The notes below the pieces were generated by a model. That model had not been told where the DNA came from. It saw nothing but the letters and a program-made list of their open reading frames with translations, and made no database searches. A program made the translations under genes and the position numbers. This document shows positions 16,867 through 26,628 of a DNA stretch of 36,115 bases, piece after piece; the first letter of the stretch is position 1, and every line of letters begins with the position of its first letter. Source of the stretch: an alpha proteobacterium SCGC AAA288-G21 (GTDB taxonomy: Bacteria; Pseudomonadota; Alphaproteobacteria; Pelagibacterales; Pelagibacteraceae); the NCBI GenBank assembly GCA_000513075.1, contig AZYC01000008.1, forward strand, positions 1 through 36,115, read 5' to 3'.

Positions 16867-16877
16867 TTTTTAGGAGT

Positions 16878-16904
16878 TTTATAATTTAATCAAATAAATT
16901 ACAA
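16878..16904 (-). promoter_or_regulatory. Probable rpsB promoter
   Basis: On the complement, TTGTAA (16899-16904) and TATAAA (16878-16883) are separated by 15 bases. A start near 16871 would place the transcript just before the leader stem. It lies 7 bases after the dnaE stop, so rpsB-tsf can be transcribed separately from the long upstream operon. Confidence 0.4.
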
Positions 16905-16910
16905 CTTTTA

Positions 16911-19900
16911 TTATATGTTTATTCTGTTCAAATAAGGCTCGTTTTTTAACGATTTTAATATTTCTGGGTTTATTTTTCTTTTTTCTGAAAGTTCAAAAAT
17001 TAGATTTTTTGAATTATTTTTAATAACAATTTTAACATTAGTATCACCTCTTTCAGAAATTAAATCTTTAAGTTTTTTTAGATTGTCCACTTCTTCTATT
17101 TCAAATGTAATTTTTGGTATAGATTGTTTTGAAATTTCACCTAAACTTACTAACTTTCTTACACTAATTCTTTTAAACCGATTAGCTTGGTTACTAATAT
17201 CTTTTACAACTGTAATTAATAATGACTTTCCTTCATTAAGAATGTCTCTGTTTCGATTCAAAATTTCTGAGAAAACAAATAATTCAAATACACCTCCCAA
17301 ATCACTAAATTTAATAATCGCAAAAGGATTACCTTTTTGTGTTTTTTTTTCTTGAATTTTCATTATTGTGGCAGCAAGAATAGTTTCATTACTCGTTGAA
17401 CTAATAAATGAATTAAAGTTTTGTATTTTGTATATATCAAAAATCTCTTTGTATTCATTAATTGGATGATCTGAAATAAAAAACCCAATTGACTCAAATT
17501 CTTTTGCTAATCTTTCCTCAAATGGCCAATCATTAACACTGGTTTGCACCAAGCTTTTTTTAGTTTGATTGCTATCATCAAATAAATTTACTTGATTATT
17601 AATTTTATTTTCAAATACAGATTTTGAAGCTAATATAATATTTGGAATTTTATCATGAAATGCTTTTCTATTATTTTCTAAAGAGTCAAATGCCCCTGCT
17701 TTTACTAATCCTTCAAGTTGCAGTTTATTAATATTCTTTGGATTGACTCTATTAATAAAATTATCTAATGATTTAAACTGACCGTTAATTTCTCTTTCTT
17801 TAACAATTTGATTAATTGCTTCAAATCCAACACTTTTAATTGCCCCTAATGCGTAATAAAATTTTTTGTCTGTGGATTTAAATTCTGCAAAGCAACTATT
17901 TATGCATGGACGTTGAATTTCAATATTAAGCCTTTTTAATTCCTCATAGAATTCACTTAATTTAGCTTGATTACCTAATTCTGTTGACATTGATGCGGCA
18001 AAAAATTCCTTGGGATGATGGGTTTTTAAAAAGGCTGTTTGATAAGCAATGACTGCGTAAGCAGCGGCATGACTTTTATTAAAACCATATTCGGCGAAAG
18101 GTTCTATTTTTTGGAAAATATAATCTGCTACATCCTTTTGAATTCCGTTCTTTAAAGCTCCTTCAACAAATCTTTGTTTTTGTTTTTCTAATTCTGCTCG
18201 TTTTTTTTTCCCCATTGCTCTTCTTAAAATATCAGCTTCTCCTGCGGTAAAACCTGATAAAATTTGGGCTATTTGCATTACCTGTTCTTGATAAATAATA
18301 ACTCCATAAGTGGGTTCCAGAATTTCTTTTAATTTTGGATGAAGATAATCAGGTTCTTTTTTTTTGTGCTTGCAATCATTATAGATAGATATATTGCTCA
18401 TAGGACCCGGTCTATATAAAGCTACCAGAGCAATAATATCCTCCAATCTATTAGGTTTCATTTGCATTAAAGCTTCTCTCATTCCTGAACTTTCAAGCTG
18501 AAACAAGCCAACTGTATAACCTGACGATAGTAATTCGAAAACTTTTTTATCCTCAAAATTAATTGTGTTTATATCTAGGTCTATATTTTTCGCTTTTAAA
18601 AGAGTCCGAGTTTTACTTATAATCGTTAAGGTATTTAATCCAAGTAAGTCAAATTTTATTAATCCAGCATTTTCTGCTGAATACATGTCAAATTGCGTTG
18701 CTGGCAATAATAAATCAGAGGAAAAATCTTTATAAAGAGGAACTGTCTCTGATAAATTTTTCTCTGCAATAACAACGCCGGCAGCATGAGTAGCGATGTT
18801 TCTATTTAGTCCCTCAAGTTTTAAAGATAAATCCATTAATTTTCTTACTCGTGCATCCTTAGATATCATATCTTGAATTCTTGGTTCACGATTTATACAG
18901 TCTTGCAAGCTTAGTGGCCTTGAAGGATCAAAAGGAATCATTTTACTAATAGAGTCAACAAATCCATAAGGAAAACCCAGAACTCTTCCAATATCCCTAA
19001 TAGCCATTCTTGCTTTTAATTTTCCAAAAGTAATTATATGAGCAACGCCATTTCCATATTTTTTTTTAAGATAAGAAAATACCAAATCTCTTTTTTCTTC
19101 ACAAAAATCTATATCAAAATCTGGCATTGAAATTCTATCTGGATTTAAAAATCTTTCAAAAATTAAATTAAATTTTATTGGGTCAATATTTGTAATGCGT
19201 AAACACCACGCAATTAATGATCCTGCGCCTGACCCCCTACCAGGACCAACTGGTATATCATTATTTTTTGCCCATTTAATATAATCTGAAACAATCAAAA
19301 AATAACCTGAGTAACGCATTTCTTTTATAATGTTAAATTCATGTAGAAGTCGCTTGTTATAAATATTTAAATTTTTTTTATTTTCTTGATCAGAATTCTG
19401 TTTAAAGATGTATTTATTAAATTTTTCTTTCATACCTTTTGTTGCTAAATTTATTAACTCTTGATCTACATCTATATCTTTGCTGGTCCTTATATTTGGG
19501 AGGATAGGTAAAGAAGGTTTGGGTTTATAACTACATTTATAAGGAAAATTAAAATTATTTTCCAGTGCTTCTGGTAAATCAGAAAAAATTTCAATCATTT
19601 GTTCAGAGCTTTTCAAATAATGTTGATCAGAATATTTTCTTCTTTTTTTTTCATTTACATAGGTTTTTTCTCCTATACAGATCAATGCATCATGGGCTTC
19701 GTGCATATCCTTATCTAAATAAAAAACTTCATGAGTAGCGATTAAGGGAATTGCTAAATCATTAGATTTGTTTAATAGAAATTCTTCAAATAATTTTTCC
19801 CCAACATCGTTATGCCTTTGAATTTCTAAATAAAATTTGTCCTTAAATACATCTTTTATTAATTTGAGGACTTCATCAATCTCTGTTAATAAATTTTTCG

Positions 19901-20330
19901 CAAATAAATTTCCAATTAGCCCCCTAAAAGAACCAGAAAGGATTGTAACTCCAGATTTTATATTTAATAATTCTTGAAATGAGCAATGTGGTTCATCTGT
20001 GGTTTTATTTTCCAAGTAAGATTTTGAAGATAAACCAATAATACTTTTATAACCTTCAAAATTATTTGCAATTATTGGTAAAATACCAATTTGATCTTTA
20101 AATTTAAAATTAATTTGGCTACCAATAATAGGTTGTGTTCCCACTTTTGAAATATTTTCTGCAAACTCCAATGCACCACATAAATTTTTGGTATCACTTA
20201 ACCCTATTGCATGAATTTTATTTTTTTTGCAAAAATCCTTTAAATCAATAATTTTAATTGCTCCTTCACATATTGAGTACTGGGTATGGATTTTTAAATG
20301 TGTAAATTGATTTTTATTTGTATTTTTCAT
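16911..20330 (-). CDS. dnaE: DNA polymerase III alpha subunit
   Basis: This is the replicative polymerase. Residues 1 to about 280 are a PHP domain beginning FTHLKIHTQYSICEGAIK. The palm has VGPGRGSGAGSLIAWCL and PDFDIDFCEEKRD with two of the three catalytic Asp residues, and GLIKFDLLGLNTL for the third. FAEYGFNKSHAAAYAVIAYQTAFLK and the tandem HhH region follow, then an OB domain near residues 970-1060. The 1139-residue length is normal. A longer frame from 20354 exists, but the ATG at 20330 begins [11 protein letters not shown] where the family starts; it overlaps lolD by 17 bases. A typical bacterial DnaE, nothing missing. Confidence 0.95.
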   Translation of the reverse strand: MKNTNKNQFTHLKIHTQYSICEGAIKIIDLKDFCKKNKIHAIGLSDTKNLCGALEFAENISKVGTQPIIGSQINFKFKDQIGILPIIANNFEGYKSIIGLSSKSYLENKTTDEPHCSFQELLNIKSGVTILSGSFRGLIGNLFAKNLLTEIDEVLKLIKDVFKDKFYLEIQRHNDVGEKLFEEFLLNKSNDLAIPLIATHEVFYLDKDMHEAHDALICIGEKTYVNEKKRRKYSDQHYLKSSEQMIEIFSDLPEALENNFNFPYKCSYKPKPSLPILPNIRTSKDIDVDQELINLATKGMKEKFNKYIFKQNSDQENKKNLNIYNKRLLHEFNIIKEMRYSGYFLIVSDYIKWAKNNDIPVGPGRGSGAGSLIAWCLRITNIDPIKFNLIFERFLNPDRISMPDFDIDFCEEKRDLVFSYLKKKYGNGVAHIITFGKLKARMAIRDIGRVLGFPYGFVDSISKMIPFDPSRPLSLQDCINREPRIQDMISKDARVRKLMDLSLKLEGLNRNIATHAAGVVIAEKNLSETVPLYKDFSSDLLLPATQFDMYSAENAGLIKFDLLGLNTLTIISKTRTLLKAKNIDLDINTINFEDKKVFELLSSGYTVGLFQLESSGMREALMQMKPNRLEDIIALVALYRPGPMSNISIYNDCKHKKKEPDYLHPKLKEILEPTYGVIIYQEQVMQIAQILSGFTAGEADILRRAMGKKKRAELEKQKQRFVEGALKNGIQKDVADYIFQKIEPFAEYGFNKSHAAAYAVIAYQTAFLKTHHPKEFFAASMSTELGNQAKLSEFYEELKRLNIEIQRPCINSCFAEFKSTDKKFYYALGAIKSVGFEAINQIVKEREINGQFKSLDNFINRVNPKNINKLQLEGLVKAGAFDSLENNRKAFHDKIPNIILASKSVFENKINNQVNLFDDSNQTKKSLVQTSVNDWPFEERLAKEFESIGFFISDHPINEYKEIFDIYKIQNFNSFISSTSNETILAATIMKIQEKKTQKGNPFAIIKFSDLGGVFELFVFSEILNRNRDILNEGKSLLITVVKDISNQANRFKRISVRKLVSLGEISKQSIPKITFEIEEVDNLKKLKDLISERGDTNVKIVIKNNSKNLIFELSEKRKINPEILKSLKNEPYLNRINI

Positions 20331-21000
20331 TTGAGCGCCTAATATTACCATCAATTATTCTTAACTTGTAGTCGGCTTTATCGGCTAGCTCTCTATTATG
20401 AGTTGCAAAAATTATTGATCGATTTTGAGATTTAAATTTTAAGAACAAATTAAATATTTCTTTTGATGTAGATTGATCTAAACTTCCAGTAGGTTCGTCA
20501 GCCAAAATAAGCTGTGGTTCATTTATAACTGCTCTTGCAATTGCTACTCGCTGTTGTTCTCCCACCGAAAGATCGCTTGGAAAATGATCAAGCCTTTTAG
20601 ATAAACCAACGTTTTTTAAAATTTTTCTCGCTACATTATTTGCATACTCTTTGCTTTTTCCAGAAGAAATCATTGCTATAGCAACATTTTCTAAAGACGT
20701 AAAATCACTCAACAAATTGTTTTGTTGATATACAATAGAAATTTTTTTACCTCTCAATTCATCTTTTTCAACATCGTTCATTTGGGAAGTTTTTTTTCTT
20801 TCAAAATAAATTTCTCCATTTGATGGTTGATCCAGTAACGCTAACATATGAAGAAATGTAGATTTACCTGATCCTGAAGGTCCTAGTAAAGCTACAAGAT
20901 CCCCTTTTTTTATTTCAATATTAATCTTTTTTAAAATATTGAGGTTTTTTTTTAGAAAAAAACTCTTAGAAAGATTGACTGTTTTAATAATATTACTCAT
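20314..21000 (-). CDS. lolD: Lipoprotein-releasing system ATP-binding protein
   Basis: LolD is the ABC ATPase that powers extraction of lipoproteins from the inner membrane to LolA. The Walker A motif GPSGSGKS is at residues about 39-46, the signature is [13 protein letters not shown], Walker B is [12 protein letters not shown], and the switch His is in ATHNREL. The Q-loop YQQNNLL is present. The length is 228 residues. It overlaps its membrane partner lolE upstream by 8 bases and dnaE downstream by 17. The lol-dnaE neighbourhood is usual in alphaproteobacteria. Confidence 0.95.
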   Translation of the reverse strand: MSNIIKTVNLSKSFFLKKNLNILKKINIEIKKGDLVALLGPSGSGKSTFLHMLALLDQPSNGEIYFERKKTSQMNDVEKDELRGKKISIVYQQNNLLSDFTSLENVAIAMISSGKSKEYANNVARKILKNVGLSKRLDHFPSDLSVGEQQRVAIARAVINEPQLILADEPTGSLDQSTSKEIFNLFLKFKSQNRSIIFATHNRELADKADYKLRIIDGNIRRSNEKYK

Positions 21001-22229
21001 ATTTTAATGCTTTAATTGGATCTAACCTGGATGCCGAGTAAGCAGGAAATATTGATACCAACACAGTTATTCCTAATGAACACAAAGTAATAATTAATAT
21101 TGAATTTAAATCTATTTCTGAAGGCATTTTGCTTAAAAAATATATTTCCTCTGGAAACAGACTGATATTAAATAAATCGGAAAGTAACGATCTAATTTTT
21201 TCAATATTATGAGAAAACAGTACTCCTAATAATACACCGGTCAAAGTTGCAAAAAAAACCAATGGAGAAACCTACTAAAAAAAATATTTTAGCGATAGAT
21301 TTTGAACTAACGCCAAGTGTTCTTAAAATTGCAATTTCTTTGGTTTTATTTTTTACCAAAATTGTTAGTCCAGATATTATATTAAATGCAGCTACAACAA
21401 CGATTAGTGACAATATAATAAACATCACATTTCTTTCTACTTTTAAAGCACCAAAAAAAGATTTATTTAAATCTGCCCACGAATAAACAAAATAATCAGA
21501 AAATAAATTTTGAATTTTTTCCTTAGCTTCTTCAACATGTTCCGGTTTTTTTAAATAAATCTCTAAAAAAAGATCATCGTCAGATGCTTCGAAAAATGGA
21601 ATAGCATCTTCAACTGGCATAAAAATAACATTCTGATCAAATTCAGCTAATCCACTATTAAAAATTGAAGAAATAGTAAAACTTTCTTGCTTTGGAAGAG
21701 TACCAATAATAGTTTGGATACCTGACGATGACATTAAAGTAATTTTATCATCAATTTTTAAGTTTAAGGATATTGCCAAATCTTTTCCAATGGAAATTGT
21801 ATTCTTATTAAAATTGTCCAAGGAACCATCAATAATTCCCTCTTGTAGTAAATTTATTTTTTTTAAGTCATTTTTAAGATAGCCGCGGACTAAAATTCCT
21901 TTTGTATCATCTTTATTGATTAAAATTCCCTCTCCATTGAAAGATAACATCGTTTTCTCAATAATATTTGATAGCGAATTAAGTTCGTTAAGATTTTGAC
22001 TTTCAATTTTTTTTTCGTAGGGCTTAATTATGATATGAGCATTAAATCCTAAAATTTTATCTATTAGTTCCGTTCTAAAACCATTCATTACGGACATTAC
22101 AATTATTAGTACCGAAACACCTAAGGCAATTCCTAGAAACGAAAAAATAGATATTATTTTTAAAAAACCTTCTTTCCTTTTTGGTTTTAAATATCTAAAA
22201 GCTACTATTTTTTCGATTTCGGAAATCAA
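20993..22229 (-). CDS. Lipoprotein-releasing system permease LolC/LolE, interrupted by a +1 shift in a T8 run
   Basis: This is the membrane subunit of the Lol lipoprotein exporter. The first 340 or so residues start with MISEIEKIVAFRYLKPKRKEG and a membrane helix, then a periplasmic MacB-like domain, then the FtsX-type second helix with LVKNKTKEIAILRTLGVSSKSIAKIFFLVGFSIG. At a run of eight T near 21252-21259 the frame changes, and the last two helices appear in the other frame (FFATLTGVLLGVLFSHN to ALKYE). With seven T the halves join without loss, giving about 411 residues, the normal size. The ATGA overlap with proS supports the start. It is most likely a sequencing error; LolD is intact beside it. 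Confidence 0.9.
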
Positions 22230-23554
22230 ATTAAATTTTTCTCTTTAGTTAATTTTTGAACAACTTTATCAATACTTAAATTTTGAGATTCTTTATCTAT
22301 TTCCTTAAATTCAAAAATATCACCTTCTGATTTTTGACCAATTATTATTTGATATGGAATTCCAATCAAATTAAATTTCTTTATTTTTGCTGAAATGTTT
22401 TCATCTGTATCATCTAGCAATACATCAATATTGTGTTTTATTAACTCTTTATAAATCTTCTGTGATTTTATTAGATTGGAATTATCATTTTTATTTATCA
22501 TAGGTATAATGGCAACTTCATAAGGTGAAACCGATATAGGCCATTTCATAATATTGTTATTAAATTTTGCCTCTATTATGGCAGCAACTAACCTTGATAC
22601 ACCAATTCCGTATGATCCCATTTTGACCGATGTTTTTTTTCCTCCTTGTAAATCCACATTGGCATTTAATGGTTTTGAGTATTTGTCACCAAAATAAAAA
22701 ATATGTCCAACTTCTATACCTTTTGTTATTAATCGATTTTCTTGCAACACTTTACTTTCAAAGTCACTTTTATTGAATTTATCGTCAGTAACCGCATAAT
22801 ATGTGTCAAAATCATTTCTCATCTTTATTAATGATGAGTCATTTAAATTAAAACTATTGGTATCGATTTCAAAAATTCTTTTATCTGCATATATTTTACT
22901 TTCTCCCGTTTCTGCCAAAATAACAAATTCATGAGATAAATTTCCACCGATAGGACCTGTGTCTGCCGCCATAGGAATTGCTGTAAGTCCCATTCGCTTA
23001 AATGTTTTAAGATAGGCAAAGTACATTTTGTTATAAGATTTAACTGCATCTTCATCACTTAAATCAAAAGTGTAGGCATCCTTCATTAAAAATTCTCTGC
23101 ATCTCATTACACCAAATCTTGGTCTAAGTTCATCCCTAAACTTCCATTGAATATGATAAAGACTTTGAGGAAGTGATTTGTATGATTTGATACTTGCCCT
23201 AAATATTTCAGTTATCAATTCTTCATTAGTTGGGCCATAAAGCATTTCCCTGTTCTGACGATCTTTAATTCTTAACATTTCTTCACCATAATCATCATAT
23301 CTACCACTCTCTTTCCAGATATCAGCGGATTGGATAGTTGGCATGAGTAGTTCTTGAGCACCAATATTGTTCTGTTCTTCTCTAACAATATTTTCAATTT
23401 TTTTCATAATCCTTAAACCTAGCGGCAACCAAGAATAAATTCCTGAAGAAGACTGTCTAACCATACCTACGCGGAGCATAAGTTGGTGAGATTTTATTTT
23501 TGCTTCCGCAGGATTTTCTTTAAGTATTGGAAGAAATAATTTTGATAAATGCAT
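22226..23554 (-). CDS. proS: Prolyl-tRNA synthetase, short alphaproteobacterial form
   Basis: This class II synthetase charges tRNA-Pro. Motif 1 is around GMVRQSSSGIYSWLPLGLR, motif 2 is FRDELRPRFGVMRCREFLMKDAYTFD, and motif 3 is GSYGIGVSRLVAAIIE; the anticodon-binding domain follows. At 442 residues it lacks the editing insert found in the 570-residue enterobacterial ProS, which is the usual state in alphaproteobacteria. The stop overlaps the lolE start. It follows the RNase J gene by 44 bases. Confidence 0.96.
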   Translation of the reverse strand: MHLSKLFLPILKENPAEAKIKSHQLMLRVGMVRQSSSGIYSWLPLGLRIMKKIENIVREEQNNIGAQELLMPTIQSADIWKESGRYDDYGEEMLRIKDRQNREMLYGPTNEELITEIFRASIKSYKSLPQSLYHIQWKFRDELRPRFGVMRCREFLMKDAYTFDLSDEDAVKSYNKMYFAYLKTFKRMGLTAIPMAADTGPIGGNLSHEFVILAETGESKIYADKRIFEIDTNSFNLNDSSLIKMRNDFDTYYAVTDDKFNKSDFESKVLQENRLITKGIEVGHIFYFGDKYSKPLNANVDLQGGKKTSVKMGSYGIGVSRLVAAIIEAKFNNNIMKWPISVSPYEVAIIPMINKNDNSNLIKSQKIYKELIKHNIDVLLDDTDENISAKIKKFNLIGIPYQIIIGQKSEGDIFEFKEIDKESQNLSIDKVVQKLTKEKNLI

Positions 23555-23598
23555 GTAAATTAAAATAGCTTTTAAAGTTCAAACAACTTAACATATTG

Positions 23599-25266
23599 CT
23601 AAACTCTAACCAAATTAATATTTGTGTAAGGTTTTTTACCAGTTTTTTCTTTGACTAATTTTCTGCAATTTTTTTTTAATTCTTCTATTAAGATATTTTC
23701 TTGTTTACTGTTATTTAAAGAAAATGTTCTACTTGTTTTTTTAACTTCATCTTCAAGATAAAAAATAAAATCTTCATTTTGACTTTCTATAGGTAAGCCT
23801 TTAAATGAAAAAATAGGTTTCTTAATAACTTTACCTTTATCATTGATTAAGATTATAACTTCCAAATAACCATTATTTGCTAAATTCTTTCTCTCTTTTA
23901 CTGACTGAGAATCTTCGCTAATACTAATATTGCCATCTACATACATTCGTCCAACGGGAGCCTTATCAACAATATGCGGTTCTTCCCCAGGATAAATTTG
24001 AACTATATCACCATTTTCAATTTGAACTGGGTAAGGTACCTGCATTTCTTTTGCAAAATTTATATGCTCCTTCATATGGCGGTGTTCACCATGTACTGGA
24101 ATGATAGATTTAGGTTTAACCCAATTATACATATCTTTTAAATCTTCCTGATTTGGGTGACCGGAAACATGAACAAATTCATTTTCTTCTGAAATAACTT
24201 CAATTCCATTTTTAACTAACTGATTATGTAGATTATAAAGTTTCTTTTCATTTCCAGGAATTATTTTTGATGAAAAAATTACTGTGTCACCCTCCTCTAT
24301 AAAAACGTCTGGATGAACATAATTTGCAATTCTCATCATGGCGCCCATAGGTTCTCCTTGACTACCTGTACATAAATAAACAATTTTTTCTTTGGAAATT
24401 TTTTTGGCTTCCCTTGAGTCGATAGGATCAATAACATTGTTTAAATAACCACATTGTTTCGCTGCTTTATAAATTCTGTGCATTGATCTCCCGACAAGAG
24501 AAATCTGTCTTTCAATTTTTTTAGCACAATAAAATATTGTTTCCATTCTTGCTACATTCGATGCAAATGATGTAACAACAATTCTTTTATTTTTATTTTG
24601 CATGATTTTTAAAAGACTTTGTCTAACATCTAATTCTGAGCCAGCTCGACCGGGGTTAAAAACATTGGTAGAGTCACAAATCATAGCTAGTACTCCTTGT
24701 TCTCCTATTTGTTTTAATTTTTTTTCGTTTATTTTATTTCCAATTAAAGGATTAGGATCACATTTCCAGTCACCTGTGTGCAGAATAGTTCCAACTGGAG
24801 TTTCTATACTTAGACCATTGGGTTCTAAAATAGAATGTGTCAAAGTAACAAATTCAATTTTAAAGGGACCCAATTTAATTGTACCGTTTAATTCAACAAT
24901 TTTTAAATTATTTCCAATTTCAATTTTTTTTTCTTTAAATTTTTCTTTTACTAAAACACTTGTAAATGGCGTAGCATAAATATTGCATTTTAATTGAGGC
25001 CATATATGTACGATGGCACCAATATGATCTTCGTGAGCATGAGTTAATATTATTCCCAATAAATCGTCTTTTTTATCTATAATAAAACCTGGGTCAGGAT
25101 AAATTAAATCTATTCCTGGCAAAGTATCGTCTGCAAAAGTAACCCCTATATCGACTATTAGCCATTTTTGATTCTCAGGTTTTCCATAGGAAAAAAGATT
25201 CATATTCATTCCAATCTCTCCAGATCCACCTAGAGGGCAAAAAATTAATTGATCTTTTTGACTCAT
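23599..25266 (-). CDS. rnj: Ribonuclease J
   Basis: This beta-lactamase-fold exo/endoribonuclease matures rRNA and degrades mRNA. The metal motif is HAHEDHIGA near residue 75, with further ligands in LTHSILEPNGLS, the beta-CASP segment TGSQGEPMGAMMRIA, HVSGHP near residue 374 and PVHGEHRHM near residue 396. The length of 555 residues is standard for RNase J. The N-terminus MSQKDQLIFCPLGGSGEIG is typical. It lies between coaX and proS, the usual alphaproteobacterial neighbourhood. Confidence 0.96.
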   Translation of the reverse strand: MSQKDQLIFCPLGGSGEIGMNMNLFSYGKPENQKWLIVDIGVTFADDTLPGIDLIYPDPGFIIDKKDDLLGIILTHAHEDHIGAIVHIWPQLKCNIYATPFTSVLVKEKFKEKKIEIGNNLKIVELNGTIKLGPFKIEFVTLTHSILEPNGLSIETPVGTILHTGDWKCDPNPLIGNKINEKKLKQIGEQGVLAMICDSTNVFNPGRAGSELDVRQSLLKIMQNKNKRIVVTSFASNVARMETIFYCAKKIERQISLVGRSMHRIYKAAKQCGYLNNVIDPIDSREAKKISKEKIVYLCTGSQGEPMGAMMRIANYVHPDVFIEEGDTVIFSSKIIPGNEKKLYNLHNQLVKNGIEVISEENEFVHVSGHPNQEDLKDMYNWVKPKSIIPVHGEHRHMKEHINFAKEMQVPYPVQIENGDIVQIYPGEEPHIVDKAPVGRMYVDGNISISEDSQSVKERKNLANNGYLEVIILINDKGKVIKKPIFSFKGLPIESQNEDFIFYLEDEVKKTSRTFSLNNSKQENILIEELKKNCRKLVKEKTGKKPYTNINLVRV

Positions 25267-25281
25267 AATTTAATCCAAAAT

Positions 25282-26043
25282 CTATTTTACTTTTAATAAT
25301 TCTATTAAACCCTTCATAGTAATATCTTTATCAATAAAAACTTTAGATTTAATAGAATTTTTAAATAATGAAGAAAAGCCGCCTGTTAAAATAACTTTGT
25401 AGTTTCTTTTTGTTTCTTTTCTGATTAGTTGTAAAATATTTTTAATCAAACCTGCATATCCCCAATAAAAACCGGATCTTAAAGCTGAAATAGTATTGTT
25501 TCCTACCACTTTATTTGTTTTTTTTAAAGTAAATGAAGGTATTTGATCTGCTCTTTTAATTAGTGTGCTTAAAGAAAGATTTACACCGGGTGCAATAATT
25601 CCACCCCAATATACTCCTTGATTGATAACATCGAAAGTCGTGGCTGTGCCAAAATCTAAAACTATACAATCAGATTTATATTTATAATAAGCTCCAATTG
25701 CATTAGCTATTCTATCTGAACCAACTTGTTTTTTATTTGCATTTATTTTAATTATTTTTGAATAATAAGTTTGCTTTAATTCTTGACATTGAATATTTAA
25801 ATATTTTTTTAAATATTTTTTGATAGAAAAAAAAACAGATGGTACTACACTAGAAAATAAAGCTTTATTATCTATGATTTTGTTCTTAACAAATGAAAAA
25901 ATTATTTTTTTAAAATAATATTGATTTTTAATTTTTAAAGTATCTACATTTAATCTTTTGATAATTTTAAATTTTTTATCCAAAACACATAACTTAGTTT
26001 CCGTATTTCCAATGTCTCCAATTAAATAAGTCATATTACTCAA
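25282..26043 (-). CDS. coaX: Type III pantothenate kinase
   Basis: CoaX phosphorylates pantothenate in the first step of coenzyme A synthesis. The phosphate loop YLIGDIGNTETK is at residues about 6-17; GSDRIANAIGA and VLDFGTATTFDVI with the catalytic Asp, then GGIIAPGVNLSLSTL complete the ASKHA-type fold. It is 253 residues long. Methionines at codons 1 and 4 are both possible starts; the first leaves 6 bases after birA. No frame problem is seen. Confidence 0.95.
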   Translation of the reverse strand: MSNMTYLIGDIGNTETKLCVLDKKFKIIKRLNVDTLKIKNQYYFKKIIFSFVKNKIIDNKALFSSVVPSVFFSIKKYLKKYLNIQCQELKQTYYSKIIKINANKKQVGSDRIANAIGAYYKYKSDCIVLDFGTATTFDVINQGVYWGGIIAPGVNLSLSTLIKRADQIPSFTLKKTNKVVGNNTISALRSGFYWGYAGLIKNILQLIRKETKRNYKVILTGGFSSLFKNSIKSKVFIDKDITMKGLIELLKVK

Positions 26044-26049
26044 ATTAAT

Positions 26050-26628
26050 TTAATAATAATTTTTTCGTTTTAATTTAAAATTTAAAAACTTATATAAATC
26101 TAAATTAGAAAAAAATTGTTCATACTTTACTATTACTTGATTCACAATTTGTAACAATTTAGGTTTTTTTTTTGTTTCTTTGTATATATTGGTAGATGGG
26201 TAATTTTTGATTTTCGGATTTGAAAAAAGATTAATACCAATACCAACTATTAAATATTTTTTTGACCCCTTAATAATTACTTCTTGCAAGATACCACATA
26301 TTTTTTTCTTATTAATATATATATCATTAGGTGATTTAAAAAATGTATTTTTTCTTCCACAATACTTACTTAATATATCAATATTTAAAATTGGATTAAT
26401 CAAAGAAAATTCTTCTACACTTGGATAATTTTTTTTAATATGAAAGAAAATTGAACCAAAAAAATTTCCTTTTTCTGAAATCCATTTTCTTCCATAACGC
26501 CCTTTTCCTTTTTTTTGTGACAAGGCATATACAAATCCATTTTCATATTTTTTTTTTTTAATTAACTCTATTGCCTTTTCATTTGTGCTGTTTAGGGTAT
26601 CGTACTTAAAAATTTTAAATTTCATCAA
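26050..26628 (-). CDS. birA: Biotin--[acetyl-CoA-carboxylase] ligase, no DNA-binding domain
   Basis: This enzyme joins biotin to carrier proteins such as the acetyl-CoA carboxylase biotin carrier. The adenylate-forming loop is GKGRYGRKW near residues 41-49, the active-site KSPNDIYINKKKICGILQE carries the usual K-x-PND motif with Ser in place of Trp, and VGIGINLFSNP follows. At 192 residues it lacks the N-terminal helix-turn-helix of E. coli BirA, so it is not a repressor, and it has little of the C-terminal SH3-like domain. The ATG overlaps the nuoN stop by 4 bases (a second Met follows directly). Confidence 0.9.
   Translation of the reverse strand: MMKFKIFKYDTLNSTNEKAIELIKKKKYENGFVYALSQKKGKGRYGRKWISEKGNFFGSIFFHIKKNYPSVEEFSLINPILNIDILSKYCGRKNTFFKSPNDIYINKKKICGILQEVIIKGSKKYLIVGIGINLFSNPKIKNYPSTNIYKETKKKPKLLQIVNQVIVKYEQFFSNLDLYKFLNFKLKRKNYY

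Noticed and set aside
20331-20354. Longer N-terminus for dnaE (MMVILGAQ...)
   Set aside because: It lies within lolD and the family begins at the ATG at 20330.
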